From Rubrivivax sp. (lineage in GTDB: Bacteria > Pseudomonadota > Gammaproteobacteria > Burkholderiales > Burkholderiaceae_C), in assembly GCA_027484825.1 (NCBI GenBank), contig JAIXSE010000014.1, positions 1-64,000 on the forward strand: 64,000 bases of DNA, given 5' to 3'. Positions within the stretch are counted from its first letter, which is position 1; each line of letters opens with the position of its first letter. This document shows, in pieces, positions 1-9,440 of the stretch. Both the position numbers and the translations under genes were made by a program. The notes beneath the pieces are model-generated. The model was given only the letters and a program-made list of their open reading frames with translations, searched no databases and had not been told where the DNA came from.

Positions 1-67
1 CTCAGTTGGATAGAGTACTTGGCTACGAACCAAGGGGTCGTGGGTTCGAATCCTGCCAGCCGCACCA
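1..67 (+). tRNA. tRNA-Arg (ACG), 5' end cut by window edge
   Basis: This is the 3' part of a tRNA gene identical over its visible length to the complete copy 54 bases downstream. The anticodon loop CTACGAA gives anticodon ACG (Arg, CGN codons). The T arm GGGTTCGAATCC and an encoded 3' CCA are visible; the first bases of the acceptor and D arm lie outside the window. Confidence 0.95.
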
Positions 68-121
68 GAAAAACAGCAGACGTTGCTTCCACGACGGTAG
101 CGTCTGACAAAAAGTAGTCGT

Positions 122-198
122 GCGGCTGTAGCTCAGTTGGATAGAGTACTTGGCTACGAACCAAGGGGTCGTGGGTTCGAATCCTGCCAGCCGCACCA
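122..198 (+). tRNA. tRNA-Arg (ACG)
   Basis: Complete 77-nt tRNA. The acceptor stem GCGGCTG pairs with CAGCCGC, the D arm holds AGCTCAGTTGGA, the anticodon loop CTACGAA gives ACG, the T loop is TTCGAAT and CCA is encoded. It is the second of two tandem identical copies, probably read as one transcript that ends at the hairpin just downstream. Confidence 0.98.
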
Positions 199-204
199 AA
201 TCAG

Positions 205-236
205 AAGGCCAGTGCTTCACAGCACTGGCCTTTTTC
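205..236 (+). terminator. Rho-independent terminator of the tRNA-Arg pair
   Basis: A perfect 12-bp stem (AAGGCCAGTGCT with AGCACTGGCCTT) with loop TCAC is followed by a T-rich run. It begins seven bases after the tRNA CCA end. Confidence 0.9.
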
Positions 237-426
237 TTTGCCTGTTCGATGGCGCGGCGGTTTCATGGACCGACTGCCGACTGCCGGCTGCAGGTTGCCA
301 GTTGTCTATCGAACTGGGACGCGTGCCGGGATCACTTGAGTTGTTGCAGGTATCGAGGGTTGGCGCTGGTGGCGCAGCCTTGAAGACGATGCCTGCACTC
401 CTTCCAATTCAAGTGGTCCTCCATTT

Positions 427-1086
427 ATGAACAACTTCAATGTGCATTTCAACCCATGGGCGGGCGGCTCCTTCGGCGCTCCCAACGGGGTGGGACATGG
501 TCCCGGCGCTTCGTTTTTCCAACCTCCCTTCGGATTCGGTTCCGGACTGGCCAATGCCTGGATGAATCACGCCAGTCAGGGCATGAGCAACGGTTGGGGC
601 CCCTGGGGCCAGTCCCGAGGCTGGGGCAGCAACGAGGCTGGCGGCTGGCGCGGTCATGGTGTCAATGGCTTCAGCGGGGCCTTTGCGCCGCGCGAGGGTC
701 GTTGGAATGCCGACAAGGGCAGCTACACCGTCGGCCGCAGCGGCAAGCTGGAAGTCCAGACTGGCCAAGCCGAAGCGGCCTTCAACAACCGCATGCAATA
801 CCGCGTCAATGGCGGCTCGTGGCAGGATCTGGGCAACTCCAAGAATACCGGCGCCAAAACCGTCATCAATGCCCCGCCGGGTTCGGACGTGCAGTTCCGC
901 ATCCAGACGCCGGAAGGCAATACCTTCCGCGCCGGCACCAATCGCAATGTGGACGGGATGGATCATGCGGCGGTCCGTCGCACCGGCCAGGGCTACAGCC
1001 TCGGCTTTGAAGACCTGCGCGGCAGCCGTAATGGGGATTTCAACGATGCCATTCTGAATCTGCGTGATCCAGGGCGAGGCCATTAA
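427..1086 (+). CDS. Gly/Trp-rich protein with DUF4114-like C-terminus
   Basis: A 219-aa protein of unknown function. Residues 1-85 are rich in Gly, Trp, Asn and Ser (repeated NGWGPWG/RGWGS-like turns) with no recognisable signal peptide or membrane segment. The C-terminal half ends in GFEDLRGSRNGDFNDAILNL, which matches the DUF4114 signature (Glu-Asp-Leu followed by Asp/Asn residues that could bind calcium), a domain usually found in secreted or surface proteins. It stands alone between the tRNA pair and greB. No clear Shine-Dalgarno precedes the ATG, so the start is provisional. A surface or matrix role is inference only. Confidence 0.7.
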   Translation: MNNFNVHFNPWAGGSFGAPNGVGHGPGASFFQPPFGFGSGLANAWMNHASQGMSNGWGPWGQSRGWGSNEAGGWRGHGVNGFSGAFAPREGRWNADKGSYTVGRSGKLEVQTGQAEAAFNNRMQYRVNGGSWQDLGNSKNTGAKTVINAPPGSDVQFRIQTPEGNTFRAGTNRNVDGMDHAAVRRTGQGYSLGFEDLRGSRNGDFNDAILNLRDPGRGH

Positions 1087-1152
1087 AACCCTGTGACCCC
1101 ATCCGCCGCTGCGTCGGCTGCCGGAGTGCCGCGATCGCGCCACAATGCGGTC

Positions 1153-1722
1153 ATGAGCAAGGCATTCACCAAGGAAAGTGACGCAGCGGATCCGGACGAC
1201 GACGACAGTCCCTCGCTGCCGGCCATCCCCAAAGGCTCGCGCAACTACATGACGCCGGCCGGTTATGCGCGGCTGCGCAGCGAGTTCATGCAGTTGCTGG
1301 ATGTGGAGCGCCCCAAGATTGTCGAGACCGTCTCCTGGGCGGCCAAGAATGGGGACCGGTCCGAGAATGGCGACTACCTCTACGGGAAGAAGCGGCTGCG
1401 CGAAATCGATCGCCGCCTGCGTTTCCTCACCAAGCGTCTGGACATCGCCGAGGTGGTGGACCCCAGTGCCCACCACGGCAGCGACCAGGTCTTCTTCGGC
1501 GCTACCGTCACCTATGCGGATGGCAAAGGCGTCGAGCGCACCATCACCATCAAGGGCATCGACGAATCGGACAGTCTGGCGGGCGAAGTCAGCTGGGTCT
1601 CGCCGATTGCGCGTACGCTGCTCAAGGCCCGTGAAGGGGACGAGCTTCAGCTGGTGACGCCCGTGGGCGTGGAGACCATCGAGGTGATCGAAGTCTCCTA
1701 CCCGGCGCCCGTCAAGGCTTGA
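1153..1722 (+). CDS. greB: Transcription elongation factor GreB
   Basis: GreB enters the RNA polymerase secondary channel and stimulates cleavage of backtracked RNA, rescuing arrested complexes. The 189-aa product has the GreA/GreB N-terminal coiled coil (YMTPAGYARLRSEF through NGDRSENGDYLYGKKRLREIDRR by function, with the acidic tip residues in the GDRSENGDY loop) and the C-terminal FKBP-like domain (GATVTYADGKG to the end). An acidic DDDDSP stretch near residue 20 is a local addition. ATG 1153 is preferred over the in-frame GTG 1093 because MSKAFTKE is the usual N-terminus. The 3' end overlaps the convergent spoT by 11 bp. Confidence 0.95.
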   Translation: MSKAFTKESDAADPDDDDSPSLPAIPKGSRNYMTPAGYARLRSEFMQLLDVERPKIVETVSWAAKNGDRSENGDYLYGKKRLREIDRRLRFLTKRLDIAEVVDPSAHHGSDQVFFGATVTYADGKGVERTITIKGIDESDSLAGEVSWVSPIARTLLKAREGDELQLVTPVGVETIEVIEVSYPAPVKA

Positions 1723-3976
1723 CGCGCCAGACCCGCATCACTGCATTGGATCGCTTGAGCGTGCGCAGCGTGTCGGCCAGGTGCAGGCGGTCTCGCACCG
1801 CCAGCAGCAGCGTCATCTCGGCGGTTTCGCGCTGAGCGGCATCGTCGCTCATGGCGATGTGGGTGATGTCCGCCTCGGCGCTGCTCACCGCCGTGGCGAT
1901 CTGGGCCAGCACGCCCTTGCCGTTGCGCATCAGCACCCCGACTTCCGCTTCAAAGCTGCGGCTCAGTTCTTCCGCCCAGCCCACCGCAATCCAGTGCTCG
2001 CTGTCCCGCTGGAACAGACGGCGACCCACCGCGCATTCGCCGGTGTGAATGACCAGACCTTCCCCGCGACCCAGGTAGCCCTTGATGTCGTCCCCGGGAA
2101 TGGGGCGGCAGCAGGTGGCCAGCCGCACGGAGGCGCCTTCGCTGCCATCGATCAGCACCTGACCCTGTGACGGTGCATCGTCGGTGGCGAAGCGGCCCAT
2201 GGTCAGCAGCACCGCGTCGGGCCGCTGGCCTTGCTCCGAAAGGGTCCGGGCCAGTTTCTTGGCCACGATGCTCGCAATCTTGCGGCCCAGGCCGATTTCC
2301 ACCAGCAGCTCGTCCACGTGACGGTTGCCGGCCCAGCGGGCCAGGTCCTGCCAGAGGGCGGCAGCTTGGGCGTCTTCCTCGTCCAGGCTGGGCAGGGCCA
2401 GCCCTTCGGCGCGCAGCGCCTGCGCCAGCATCTTGTGGCCCAGTTCGCGGGATTCCTCCTGCTCCAGGTTCTTCAGGAAGTGCCGGATCTTGGAGCGGGC
2501 CCGTCCGGTGCGCACAAAGCTGAGCCAGGCCGGATTGGGCCGGGCCCCGGCGGCGGTCACCACCTCGATCACGTCGCCACTGCGCAGTTCGGTGCGTAGT
2601 GGCACCGCTTCGCCGTTGACCTTGGCGGCCACGCAGTGGTCGCCCACGTCGGAGTGGATCGCGTAGGCGAAGTCCACCGGCGTTGCGCCCTTGGGCAACG
2701 CCATGATCTTGGACTTGGGGGTGAAGACGTAGACCGCGTCGGGGAACAGGTCGATCTTCACGTGCTCCAGGAATTCGGTGGCGTCGCGGGTCTCGTCCTG
2801 GATGTCCAGCAGCGACTGCAGCCAGCGTGAGCCCAGTTGCTGCGCCGCCTTGGCGTCGCCCTTGCTCTTGTAGAGCCAGTGGGCCGCCACCCCCTTCTCG
2901 GCCACCATGTGCATCGCCTCGGTACGCATCTGGAATTCCACCGGGGTGCCCAGCGGGCTGACCAGCGTCGTGTGCAGCGACTGGTAGCCGTTGGGCTTGG
3001 GGATGGCGATGTAGTCCTTGAAGCGGCCGGGCTGCGGCTTGTAGAGCTGGTGCAGCACGCCCAGCGACCAGTAGCACTGGGGCAGGTCCTGCACAATGAC
3101 CCGGAAGCCGAAGATGTCGCTGACCTGGGCAAAGCTCAGGTGCTTTTCGCTCATCTTCTTGTAGATGCTGAAAAGGGTTTTTTCGCGGCCCTGGATCTCC
3201 ACCCGCAGATTGGCTTCCGAGAAAGCTTTCTGCACATCGCGCTCGATGCGGGTGACCAGGTCACGGCGGTGGCCGCGGGCCTTGGTCACGGCCTTGGCCA
3301 GGGCGGCGTGGCGCCAGGGATGGATGTATTGGAAGGACAGTTCCTGCAGTTCCCGGTAGATCTCGTTCAGGCCCAGCCGATGGGCGATGGGGGCGTAGAT
3401 GTCCAGGGTTTCGCGGGCGATGCGGCGGCGCTTGTCGAAGGCCATGTGCTGCATGGTGCGCATGTTGTGCAGTCGGTCGGCCAGCTTGATGAGGATGACG
3501 CGCACATCCCGCGCCATGGCCAGCAGCATCTTGCGAAAACTCTCGGCCTGGGATTCCTCCCGGGTGGAGAACTGCAGCTTGTCCAGTTTGGTCAGGCCGT
3601 CCACCAGCTCGGCGGTGGGGGCCTCAAAGCGTTCGATCAGCTCGGTCTTGGTGACGCCGCAGTCTTCCATGGCGTCATGCATCAGCGCCGCCATGATGGC
3701 CTGCGCATCCAGCCGCCAGTCGGCGCACAGGCCCGCCACGGCGATGGGGTGGGTGATGTAGGGCTCACCACTGGCCCGGAACTGACCCAGATGGGCTTCG
3801 TCAGCGAACTTGTAGGCCTCGCGGATGCGCTTGATGTCGGCCTTGGGCAGGTAGTGCAGCCGGGTCACCAAGGTGTCGAACGACGAAGCCTCGGTCGCAG
3901 GCGCAGGCGTTGCCTTCGGGCCAGCGAGCCCGGTGAGACCAGGAATGTGTGCAGTAGCGAAGGAGCGGAGACCCAT
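1712..3976 (-). CDS. spoT: Bifunctional (p)ppGpp synthetase/hydrolase SpoT
   Basis: This 754-aa RelA/SpoT enzyme makes and degrades the stringent alarmone. The hydrolase HD domain (about residues 50-200) keeps ITHP at 75-77 and the HD pair at 100-101 (MHDAMEDCG). The synthetase domain (about 255-370) has the RFKD motif at 318-321, the RxKD form typical of bifunctional enzymes, followed by PNGYQSLHTT. A TGS domain (about 410-472) and a C-terminal ACT domain (about 680-754) complete the standard long architecture, so both activities are expected. It lies downstream of rpoZ, separated by 143 bp with an intrinsic terminator, so it may also have its own promoter. The start is the first ATG of the frame. 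Confidence 0.96.
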   Translation of the reverse strand: MGLRSFATAHIPGLTGLAGPKATPAPATEASSFDTLVTRLHYLPKADIKRIREAYKFADEAHLGQFRASGEPYITHPIAVAGLCADWRLDAQAIMAALMHDAMEDCGVTKTELIERFEAPTAELVDGLTKLDKLQFSTREESQAESFRKMLLAMARDVRVILIKLADRLHNMRTMQHMAFDKRRRIARETLDIYAPIAHRLGLNEIYRELQELSFQYIHPWRHAALAKAVTKARGHRRDLVTRIERDVQKAFSEANLRVEIQGREKTLFSIYKKMSEKHLSFAQVSDIFGFRVIVQDLPQCYWSLGVLHQLYKPQPGRFKDYIAIPKPNGYQSLHTTLVSPLGTPVEFQMRTEAMHMVAEKGVAAHWLYKSKGDAKAAQQLGSRWLQSLLDIQDETRDATEFLEHVKIDLFPDAVYVFTPKSKIMALPKGATPVDFAYAIHSDVGDHCVAAKVNGEAVPLRTELRSGDVIEVVTAAGARPNPAWLSFVRTGRARSKIRHFLKNLEQEESRELGHKMLAQALRAEGLALPSLDEEDAQAAALWQDLARWAGNRHVDELLVEIGLGRKIASIVAKKLARTLSEQGQRPDAVLLTMGRFATDDAPSQGQVLIDGSEGASVRLATCCRPIPGDDIKGYLGRGEGLVIHTGECAVGRRLFQRDSEHWIAVGWAEELSRSFEAEVGVLMRNGKGVLAQIATAVSSAEADITHIAMSDDAAQRETAEMTLLLAVRDRLHLADTLRTLKRSNAVMRVWRVKP

Positions 3977-4043
3977 GCGCCAAATTTAACCCATGGGATG
4001 CAGGCTTTCCTGCACAGGGCTACTGCAGAGCGCTCCAAAGCGA

Positions 4044-4068
4044 CAAAAGGCGCCCAGAGGGCGCCTTT
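4044..4068 (-). terminator. Rho-independent terminator downstream of rpoZ
   Basis: A perfect 10-bp stem (AAAGGCGCCC with GGGCGCCTTT, 3-nt loop) is followed on the minus strand by TTTT. It lies between the rpoZ stop and the spoT start, so it probably limits rpoZ read-through into spoT. Confidence 0.8.
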
Positions 4069-4119
4069 CGTGGTGGGAGTGGCGTCCGACGGACGCCGCT
4101 CACCAGGGGGCTGTGAGCC

Positions 4120-4323
4120 TTAGACCGGCACGCGGCGCAGCATTTCCACGCCGACGTCGCCGTTGGCGACTTCGCGCAGGGCGGTCACGCCCGGCTTGTT
4201 CTTCGATTCCAGCTTCGGGGCATGGCCCTGGCTGAGCATGCGGGCGCGATAGGTCGCGGCGAGCACCAGCTGGAAGCGGTTGGGGATCTTGGTCAGGCAG
4301 TCTTCAACGGTGATGCGGGCCAT
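4120..4323 (-). CDS. rpoZ: DNA-directed RNA polymerase subunit omega
   Basis: The 67-aa omega subunit helps assemble RNA polymerase and forms part of a ppGpp binding site. It starts [24 protein letters not shown], the family signature by function (MARxTVEDCL, then NRFxLVxxAxxRAR), and has normal length. It sits between gmk upstream and spoT downstream, the usual proteobacterial arrangement. Confidence 0.97.
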   Translation of the reverse strand: MARITVEDCLTKIPNRFQLVLAATYRARMLSQGHAPKLESKNKPGVTALREVANGDVGVEMLRRVPV

Positions 4324-4409
4324 GCTGATGTCCTGGAGGAAGGTGGAAGAGTGAGCTCAAAACGAGCAAAAAAAGCAAGCGAAAAGCAAGCGAGGGGCTG
4401 GCTTTGGGC

Positions 4410-5033
4410 TCACTCGATGAGGTCGAGAGCCCGGAACACGGCGGAGCGGTTCCGTTGCTGAGTCAGGTATTTTAGCCGTTGTGCCTGCACGATGGCTTTC
4501 AGGTCGAACAAAGCGGTCTCGAAGACGGCGTTGATCACCACAAAATCGAAGTGCCGGGCCTGAGCCACTTCGTGGCTGGCGTTCTCCATGCGCTGGGCGA
4601 TGACCTCGGGTTCGGTGTCGCCGCGGCGGATCAGGCGTTGGCGCAGTTCATCCCAGCTGGGGGGGAGGATGAAGATCAGCACCGCATGCGGGAAGAGCTT
4701 CTTGATCTGCAGCGCGCCCTGGTAGTCGATCTCCAGGACCACGTCTTCACCATTGGAGATGCGCTGCTCGATGGCGGCGCGGGACGTGCCGTAGAGATTG
4801 CCGTGCACCTCGGCCCATTCGAAGAAGTCGCCGCGGGCGACCATGGCGCGGAATTCCTCCGGGCCGACGAACAGATATTCCCGCCCGTGCTGCTCCTGGC
4901 CGCGAGGGGCACGGGAGGTGTGCGAGATCGAGACGGTCAGCTTGGCATCCAGTTCCAGCAGCGCCTTCACCAGACTGGACTTGCCAGCCCCGCTGGGGGC
5001 GGCCACGACGAACAAATTACCGGGGTATTCCAT
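4410..5033 (-). CDS. gmk: Guanylate kinase
   Basis: Gmk phosphorylates GMP to GDP with ATP in guanine nucleotide synthesis. The 207-aa protein has the P-loop APSGAGKSS at residues 12-20, the GMP-binding stretch [17 protein letters not shown], and the lid and C-terminal regions of the family ([28 protein letters not shown]). It precedes rpoZ on the minus strand with an 86-bp gap containing two copies of AAAAGCAAGCG; the two are probably co-transcribed. Confidence 0.97.
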   Translation of the reverse strand: MEYPGNLFVVAAPSGAGKSSLVKALLELDAKLTVSISHTSRAPRGQEQHGREYLFVGPEEFRAMVARGDFFEWAEVHGNLYGTSRAAIEQRISNGEDVVLEIDYQGALQIKKLFPHAVLIFILPPSWDELRQRLIRRGDTEPEVIAQRMENASHEVAQARHFDFVVINAVFETALFDLKAIVQAQRLKYLTQQRNRSAVFRALDLIE

Positions 5034-5259
5034 GGGGCAATTTTAGCGCCAGGGACTCGCGGCTTTGATGGGCTGGATCGACACGCGCGACGGCTGGACT
5101 GCGACTTTCCTCTCATCGGGGATGGCCACACGGCGTCTTCTGCCGATCTCATGACGACTTACAACAAGTGGCGAGACGCTTGTTTGATTGCAGCGAACGA
5201 CGGGTCATTCATTGGCTGAGATCGACGAGGGAGCAGCCCGGCTACCCCCTCCCGCGCTG

Positions 5260-6177
5260 TCACTCGATGTTCTGCACCTGCTCCCGCAGTTGCTCAATCG
5301 CCACCTTCATTTCCACCGAAATGTTGGTCAGCTCGATCGCCACCGCCTTGGAACCCAAGGTATTGGCTTCACGGTGTAACTCCTGCATCAGGAAGTCGAG
5401 CCGTTTGCCGATGTCGCCGCCCTTTTTCAGCAGGCGTTCCACCTCATCCAGGTGGGAGCGAAGGCGGGTCAATTCCTCGGCAACGTCGATGCGAAGTGCA
5501 TACGCCGCCGCCTCATTCACCGCCCGTTCCTGCAAGGATTGTTCGGACACGGAGGTGGTCGCGCCGGCGGCCGACAAGGCCTCTCTCCAGCGCTCCAGAA
5601 AACGTTCTTGCTGACGCTGCACTGCGGCCGGAATCAGCGGCTCGGCCTGGTCGGCCAACTGACGCAAAGTGGCCACCCGCTGCTTGAGCATCGTGACCAG
5701 TTTCGCCCCCTCGCGCTCACGCGCTTCGAGGAAGCTCTTGAGACACTGCTTTGCGGCTTCCAGCACCTGTTCATCGGCAGGAGCGGGTCCGCCGCTGCCG
5801 CCCTTGCACCACTGCAGCGCCTCTTGCACCGACAGACTTTGCGCCTTCGGGAGCCAGGCTTTGACCTGCTCTTCCAGACGGGCCAGACGGTTGAGTTGCT
5901 CGGGCTGCGGATTGGGCACCGAGCTCTCGGATTCCCGCGGCATGGCGATGCGCAATTCCATCTTTCCGCGCTTGACCTGGCTGGTCACCAGCTCACGCAG
6001 CGCGGGCTCCAGCGCACGCAACTCGTCGGGCATGCGGAAGCTCAAGTCCAGGAATCGCCCGTTCACCGACCGGGCCTCCACGGTGACGCCTGCGGCGACG
6101 GGAGCACTAGGGGTTTCGCCGGAGGTCGTCGGTTGTGCCGTGGCGCTGGCATAACCGGTCATGCTGTAAACTGGCAT
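5260..6177 (-). CDS. yicC: YicC family endoribonuclease-like protein
   Basis: A 305-aa member of the YicC/YloC family, conserved beside gmk across proteobacteria; family members have been described as endoribonucleases. It begins near SMTGYASA, the usual N-terminal signature, and ends in the conserved region with GKRLDFLMQELHREANTLGSKA and the final EQLREQVQNIE. The insert around residues 15-30 (TAQPTTSGETPSAPVAAG) is a little longer than usual. It is divergent from the kinase gene with only 31 bp between starts, so promoters must overlap coding sequence or lie within that gap. Confidence 0.92.
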   Translation of the reverse strand: MPVYSMTGYASATAQPTTSGETPSAPVAAGVTVEARSVNGRFLDLSFRMPDELRALEPALRELVTSQVKRGKMELRIAMPRESESSVPNPQPEQLNRLARLEEQVKAWLPKAQSLSVQEALQWCKGGSGGPAPADEQVLEAAKQCLKSFLEAREREGAKLVTMLKQRVATLRQLADQAEPLIPAAVQRQQERFLERWREALSAAGATTSVSEQSLQERAVNEAAAYALRIDVAEELTRLRSHLDEVERLLKKGGDIGKRLDFLMQELHREANTLGSKAVAIELTNISVEMKVAIEQLREQVQNIE

Positions 6178-6208
6178 CAGCTATCGGTAGAGAAATCGAA
6201 CCGCGATT

Positions 6209-7177
6209 ATGTCAAAGCCGAAACCGGCGCCCCTGCCCGCAGGCACGGTGGTGGGTGGCTATCAGATCATCAAAAAACTGGCTGCGGGTGGTTTCGGCGT
6301 GGTGTACCTCGCCGAAGACCCCGACCATCATTTGGTGGCCCTGAAAGAATACCTTCCATCGTCCCTTGCCGAACGATCCCCCGGAGAACTGACGCCCCGC
6401 GTCAAACCGGAAAAACAGCCCCTGTACAGACTGGGGCTGCGCAGCTTTTTTGAAGAAGGCCGCTCACTCGCGCAAATTTCGCACCCAAGCGTTGTCTCGG
6501 TGCTGAATTTCCTGCGAGAGAACGAGACCGTCTATATGGTCATGAATTACCTGCAGGGCGACACGCTGCAGGATTTCATCGTGACCGCTCGGGATTTGAA
6601 GCGCGACAAGGTCTTCCGGGAATCCACCATCCGGTCTTTGTTCGACGAAATCCTGAAGGGGCTGCGCATCGTGCATCAGCACAAGATGCTGCACCTGGAC
6701 ATCAAGCCGGCCAACATCTTCATCACCAACGACAACAAGGCGGTGCTGCTGGACTTCGGCGCGGCGCGGGAAGTGCTGTCCAAGGAAGGCAACTTCATCC
6801 GTCCGATGTACACCCCGGGCTTTGCCGCGCCGGAGATGTACCGCCGCGACGGGTCGCTCGGCCCCTGGACCGACATCTACGCCATCGGCGCCTGCATCTA
6901 TGCCTGCATGCAGGGCTACCCGCCCAACGATGCGCCGCAGCGTCTGGAAAAGGACCGTCTGGGCCTGAGCCTGTCGCGCCTGCGCAATGTGTATTCGGAC
7001 AACCTGCTGGAAGTGACCGAATGGTGCATGTCGCTGGACCCGCTGACCCGGCCGCAGAGCGTTTTTGCGCTGCAGAAGGAACTGTCGCGGGAGACCGAGC
7101 GTCGCTACACCAAGCTCAGTTTCAGTGAACGCCTGAAGCTGCAGCTCGAGAACCTCAAGACCGGAGCCAAGGCGTGA
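6209..7177 (+). CDS. Hanks-type serine/threonine protein kinase
   Basis: A soluble eukaryotic-like kinase of 322 aa without transmembrane segment or sensor domain. Visible motifs are the glycine loop AAGGFG (25-30), the catalytic-lysine region VALKEY (K46), the catalytic loop HLDIKPANI (D164; HLD replaces the commoner HRD) and DFGAAR (182-187), followed by an APE-like AAPEMY. Its TGA overlaps the GTG of the PP2C gene, so kinase and phosphatase are translationally coupled and probably oppose each other on the same substrates. The pair leads directly into rph, rdgB and hemW. The substrates are unknown. Confidence 0.93.
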   Translation: MSKPKPAPLPAGTVVGGYQIIKKLAAGGFGVVYLAEDPDHHLVALKEYLPSSLAERSPGELTPRVKPEKQPLYRLGLRSFFEEGRSLAQISHPSVVSVLNFLRENETVYMVMNYLQGDTLQDFIVTARDLKRDKVFRESTIRSLFDEILKGLRIVHQHKMLHLDIKPANIFITNDNKAVLLDFGAAREVLSKEGNFIRPMYTPGFAAPEMYRRDGSLGPWTDIYAIGACIYACMQGYPPNDAPQRLEKDRLGLSLSRLRNVYSDNLLEVTEWCMSLDPLTRPQSVFALQKELSRETERRYTKLSFSERLKLQLENLKTGAKA

Positions 7178-8070
7178 GGTTTTCCGTCTATCAGGTCAGC
7201 CGCCGTGGCGGCCGGGAAAAGAATGAGGACCGCATGGGGTATTGCTATACCCGCGAGTCCGGCCTCTTCGCCCTGGCTGACGGCATGGGCGGACACCCCG
7301 ACGGCGAAGTGGCGGCCCATATGGCGCTGCAAAACGTCGCCGCCCTCTATCAACGTGATGCGCAGCCGGTGCTGCCGCATCCCACCCAGTTCCTGGAAAC
7401 CGCCGTGCTGCTGGCGCACCAGCAGCTACTGGCCTATGCCGCCGAGCGCGGCATGAGCGATACGCCGCGCACCACCGTCGTGGTGGCGGTGATGCAGCAG
7501 GGTCAGATCTGGTGGGCCCATTGCGGCGACTCGCGCATGTATCTGGCGCGGGACACCGAACTCATCGCCCGCACCCGGGACCATTCCTACAGCGAGCTGC
7601 AGGAAGCCCTGGGTCGGCATGCCACCGGCGCCGAGCGCTTCAACCGTCACGTGCTCTTCACCTGCCTGGGCAGCCCCGGCAAGCCGATGATCGATGTGAA
7701 CGGCCCCGTGCTGCTGCAAAACGGCGACCGCATGCTGCTGTGCTCCGACGGTCTGTGGAGCTCGGTCAGCGACGCCGACATCCTGCGCCTGCTCAGTGAG
7801 GCCCGCACCGTCGCCGATGCGGTCCCGGAACTGGTGGAACAGGCGCTGCGCCAGGCCGGCGCCCGCAGTGACAACGTCACCGCGCTGGCCGTGGAATGGG
7901 AAGGGGAGGGCGATGCGCCCGACTCCATCTCCACGCAGGACCTGGACGACCAGGGCTTTGCCTCCACCATCCAGGGCGCCGGGCAGGAACAGCTCGACGA
8001 AGCCGAGATCGACAGCGCCGTGCGCGAGATCCAGGACGCCATCCGTCGCGCTGGCAAGAAACCCCGCTGA
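7174..8070 (+). CDS. PP2C-family protein phosphatase
   Basis: A metal-dependent Ser/Thr phosphatase of 298 aa. The metal-site motifs are NEDRMG (17-22), [13 protein letters not shown] (33-45), [15 protein letters not shown] and [11 protein letters not shown]. After the catalytic domain a 45-residue acidic tail ([15 protein letters not shown] onward) looks disordered. The GTG start overlaps the TGA of the upstream kinase, marking a kinase/phosphatase switch. An 11-bp gap separates it from rph, so all are likely on one transcript. Confidence 0.93.
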   Translation: MRFSVYQVSRRGGREKNEDRMGYCYTRESGLFALADGMGGHPDGEVAAHMALQNVAALYQRDAQPVLPHPTQFLETAVLLAHQQLLAYAAERGMSDTPRTTVVVAVMQQGQIWWAHCGDSRMYLARDTELIARTRDHSYSELQEALGRHATGAERFNRHVLFTCLGSPGKPMIDVNGPVLLQNGDRMLLCSDGLWSSVSDADILRLLSEARTVADAVPELVEQALRQAGARSDNVTALAVEWEGEGDAPDSISTQDLDDQGFASTIQGAGQEQLDEAEIDSAVREIQDAIRRAGKKPR

Positions 8071-8081
8071 AGGAACATCCC

Positions 8082-8813
8082 ATGACTGCCATTGCCAGCC
8101 GCCCGCAAGGGCGCGCGGCCGACGCCCTGCGCCCGGTTCGCATCACCCGCCACTACACCCGTCACGCCGAAGGGGCCGTGCTCATCGAGTTCGGTGACAC
8201 CAAGGTGCTGTGCACCGCCTCCGTCGAGGAGAAGGTGCCGCCGCACAAGAAGGGCTCGGGCGAGGGCTGGGTGACCGCCGAATACGGCATGCTGCCGCGC
8301 GCCACCCACACCCGCAGCGACCGCGAGGCCGCCCGCGGCAAGCAGACCGGCCGCACGCAGGAGATCCAGCGTCTGATCGGCCGTGCGCTGCGCTCGGTGT
8401 TTGATCTGAAGAAGCTGGGCGAGCGCACCATCCAGCTGGACTGCGACGTGCTGCAGGCTGACGGCGGCACTCGCACAGCCGCCATCACCGGCGCCTATGT
8501 GGCGGCCTATGACGCGGTGAGCTTCCTGCTGTCCCAGGGCAAGATCAGCCAGTCCCCGCTGCTGGATGCCGTGGCCGCCATCTCGGTGGGCATCAAGGAC
8601 GGCCAGGCCCTGCTGGATCTGGAGTATGTGGAAGACTCCACCTGCGACACCGACATGAATGTGGTGATGACCGGCGCCGGTCACTTCGTGGAATTGCAGG
8701 GCACCGCCGAAGGCGTGGCCTTCACCCGCGCCGAAGTGGACGTGCTGTTGAACCTCGCCGAGAAGGGCATCCGCGACCTGCTGGTCGCTCAGCGGCAGGC
8801 CCTGGGTCTTTGA
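8082..8813 (+). CDS. rph: Ribonuclease PH
   Basis: RNase PH trims tRNA 3' ends phosphorolytically. The 243-aa protein carries the family motifs [19 protein letters not shown] by function (substrate-binding arginines), [16 protein letters not shown] and [18 protein letters not shown] 8082 is preceded by AAGGA at good spacing and gives [11 protein letters not shown] with normal length; the frame is open further upstream but that part lacks family resemblance. It is the third gene of the kinase-phosphatase-rph-rdgB-hemW run. Confidence 0.97.
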   Translation: MTAIASRPQGRAADALRPVRITRHYTRHAEGAVLIEFGDTKVLCTASVEEKVPPHKKGSGEGWVTAEYGMLPRATHTRSDREAARGKQTGRTQEIQRLIGRALRSVFDLKKLGERTIQLDCDVLQADGGTRTAAITGAYVAAYDAVSFLLSQGKISQSPLLDAVAAISVGIKDGQALLDLEYVEDSTCDTDMNVVMTGAGHFVELQGTAEGVAFTRAEVDVLLNLAEKGIRDLLVAQRQALGL

Positions 8814-8834
8814 ACGTCTGCGGAGGAGCAAGCG

Positions 8835-9440
8835 ATGAAGTTGGTCCTGGCCTCCAACAATGCCAAGAAGCTCAAGGAATTGCAGGCGCTGTTCCAGCCG
8901 CTCGGGCTGGCACTCGTCACCCAGGGCAGCCTGGGCATTCCTGAAGCCGAAGAGCCGTTCGACACCTTCGTTGAGAACGCGCTGACCAAGGCCCGTCACG
9001 CGGCCCGCGAAAGCGGCTTGCCGGCGCTGGCCGACGATTCGGGCCTGGCGGTCGATGCGCTGGGCGGCGCACCGGGTGTGCTGTCTGCGCGTTATGCCAC
9101 CTTGTTCGGTTTCGAGAAGAGCGACGCGGAGAACAACCGCGTGCTGCTGGACAAGCTCTCCGGCCAGACGGACCGCCGTGCGCGGTTTGTCTGTGCCCTG
9201 GTCGCCGTTCGTTCCGCCACCGACCCGGAACCGCTGATCGCAATGGGCCGCTGGAATGGCGAGATCCTGCAGGCGGCGCGCGGTGAAGCCGGCTTCGGCT
9301 ACGACCCGCTGATGTTCATCCCGTCGCTGGGCCAGAGCGTGGCCGAGCTGAGTGCCGAGCAGAAGAACCGGCTGAGCCATCGGGCCCAGGCCTGCGAAGT
9401 CCTGCTGCGGCAGATGCGCGAGGCCTGGCACCTTGGCTGA
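8835..9440 (+). CDS. rdgB: dITP/XTP pyrophosphatase (RdgB/HAM1)
   Basis: RdgB removes non-canonical purine triphosphates (dITP, XTP) from the nucleotide pool. The 201-aa product starts MKLVLASNNAKKLKEL and contains LADDSGLAVDALGGAPGVLSARYA and GFGYDPLMF, the family signature segments. A strong Shine-Dalgarno GGAGGA precedes the ATG. It is 21 bp after rph and overlaps or abuts hemW. Confidence 0.97.
   Translation: MKLVLASNNAKKLKELQALFQPLGLALVTQGSLGIPEAEEPFDTFVENALTKARHAARESGLPALADDSGLAVDALGGAPGVLSARYATLFGFEKSDAENNRVLLDKLSGQTDRRARFVCALVAVRSATDPEPLIAMGRWNGEILQAARGEAGFGYDPLMFIPSLGQSVAELSAEQKNRLSHRAQACEVLLRQMREAWHLG

Noticed and set aside
1-198. Duplicated tRNA-Arg as att sites of an integrated element
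   Set aside because: Only 54 bp separate the copies and the second is a full-length gene; tandem tRNA duplication is the simple explanation.
409-1476. Minus-strand open frame over the DUF4114-like gene and greB
   Set aside because: greB is certain on the plus strand; the antisense frame lacks domains.
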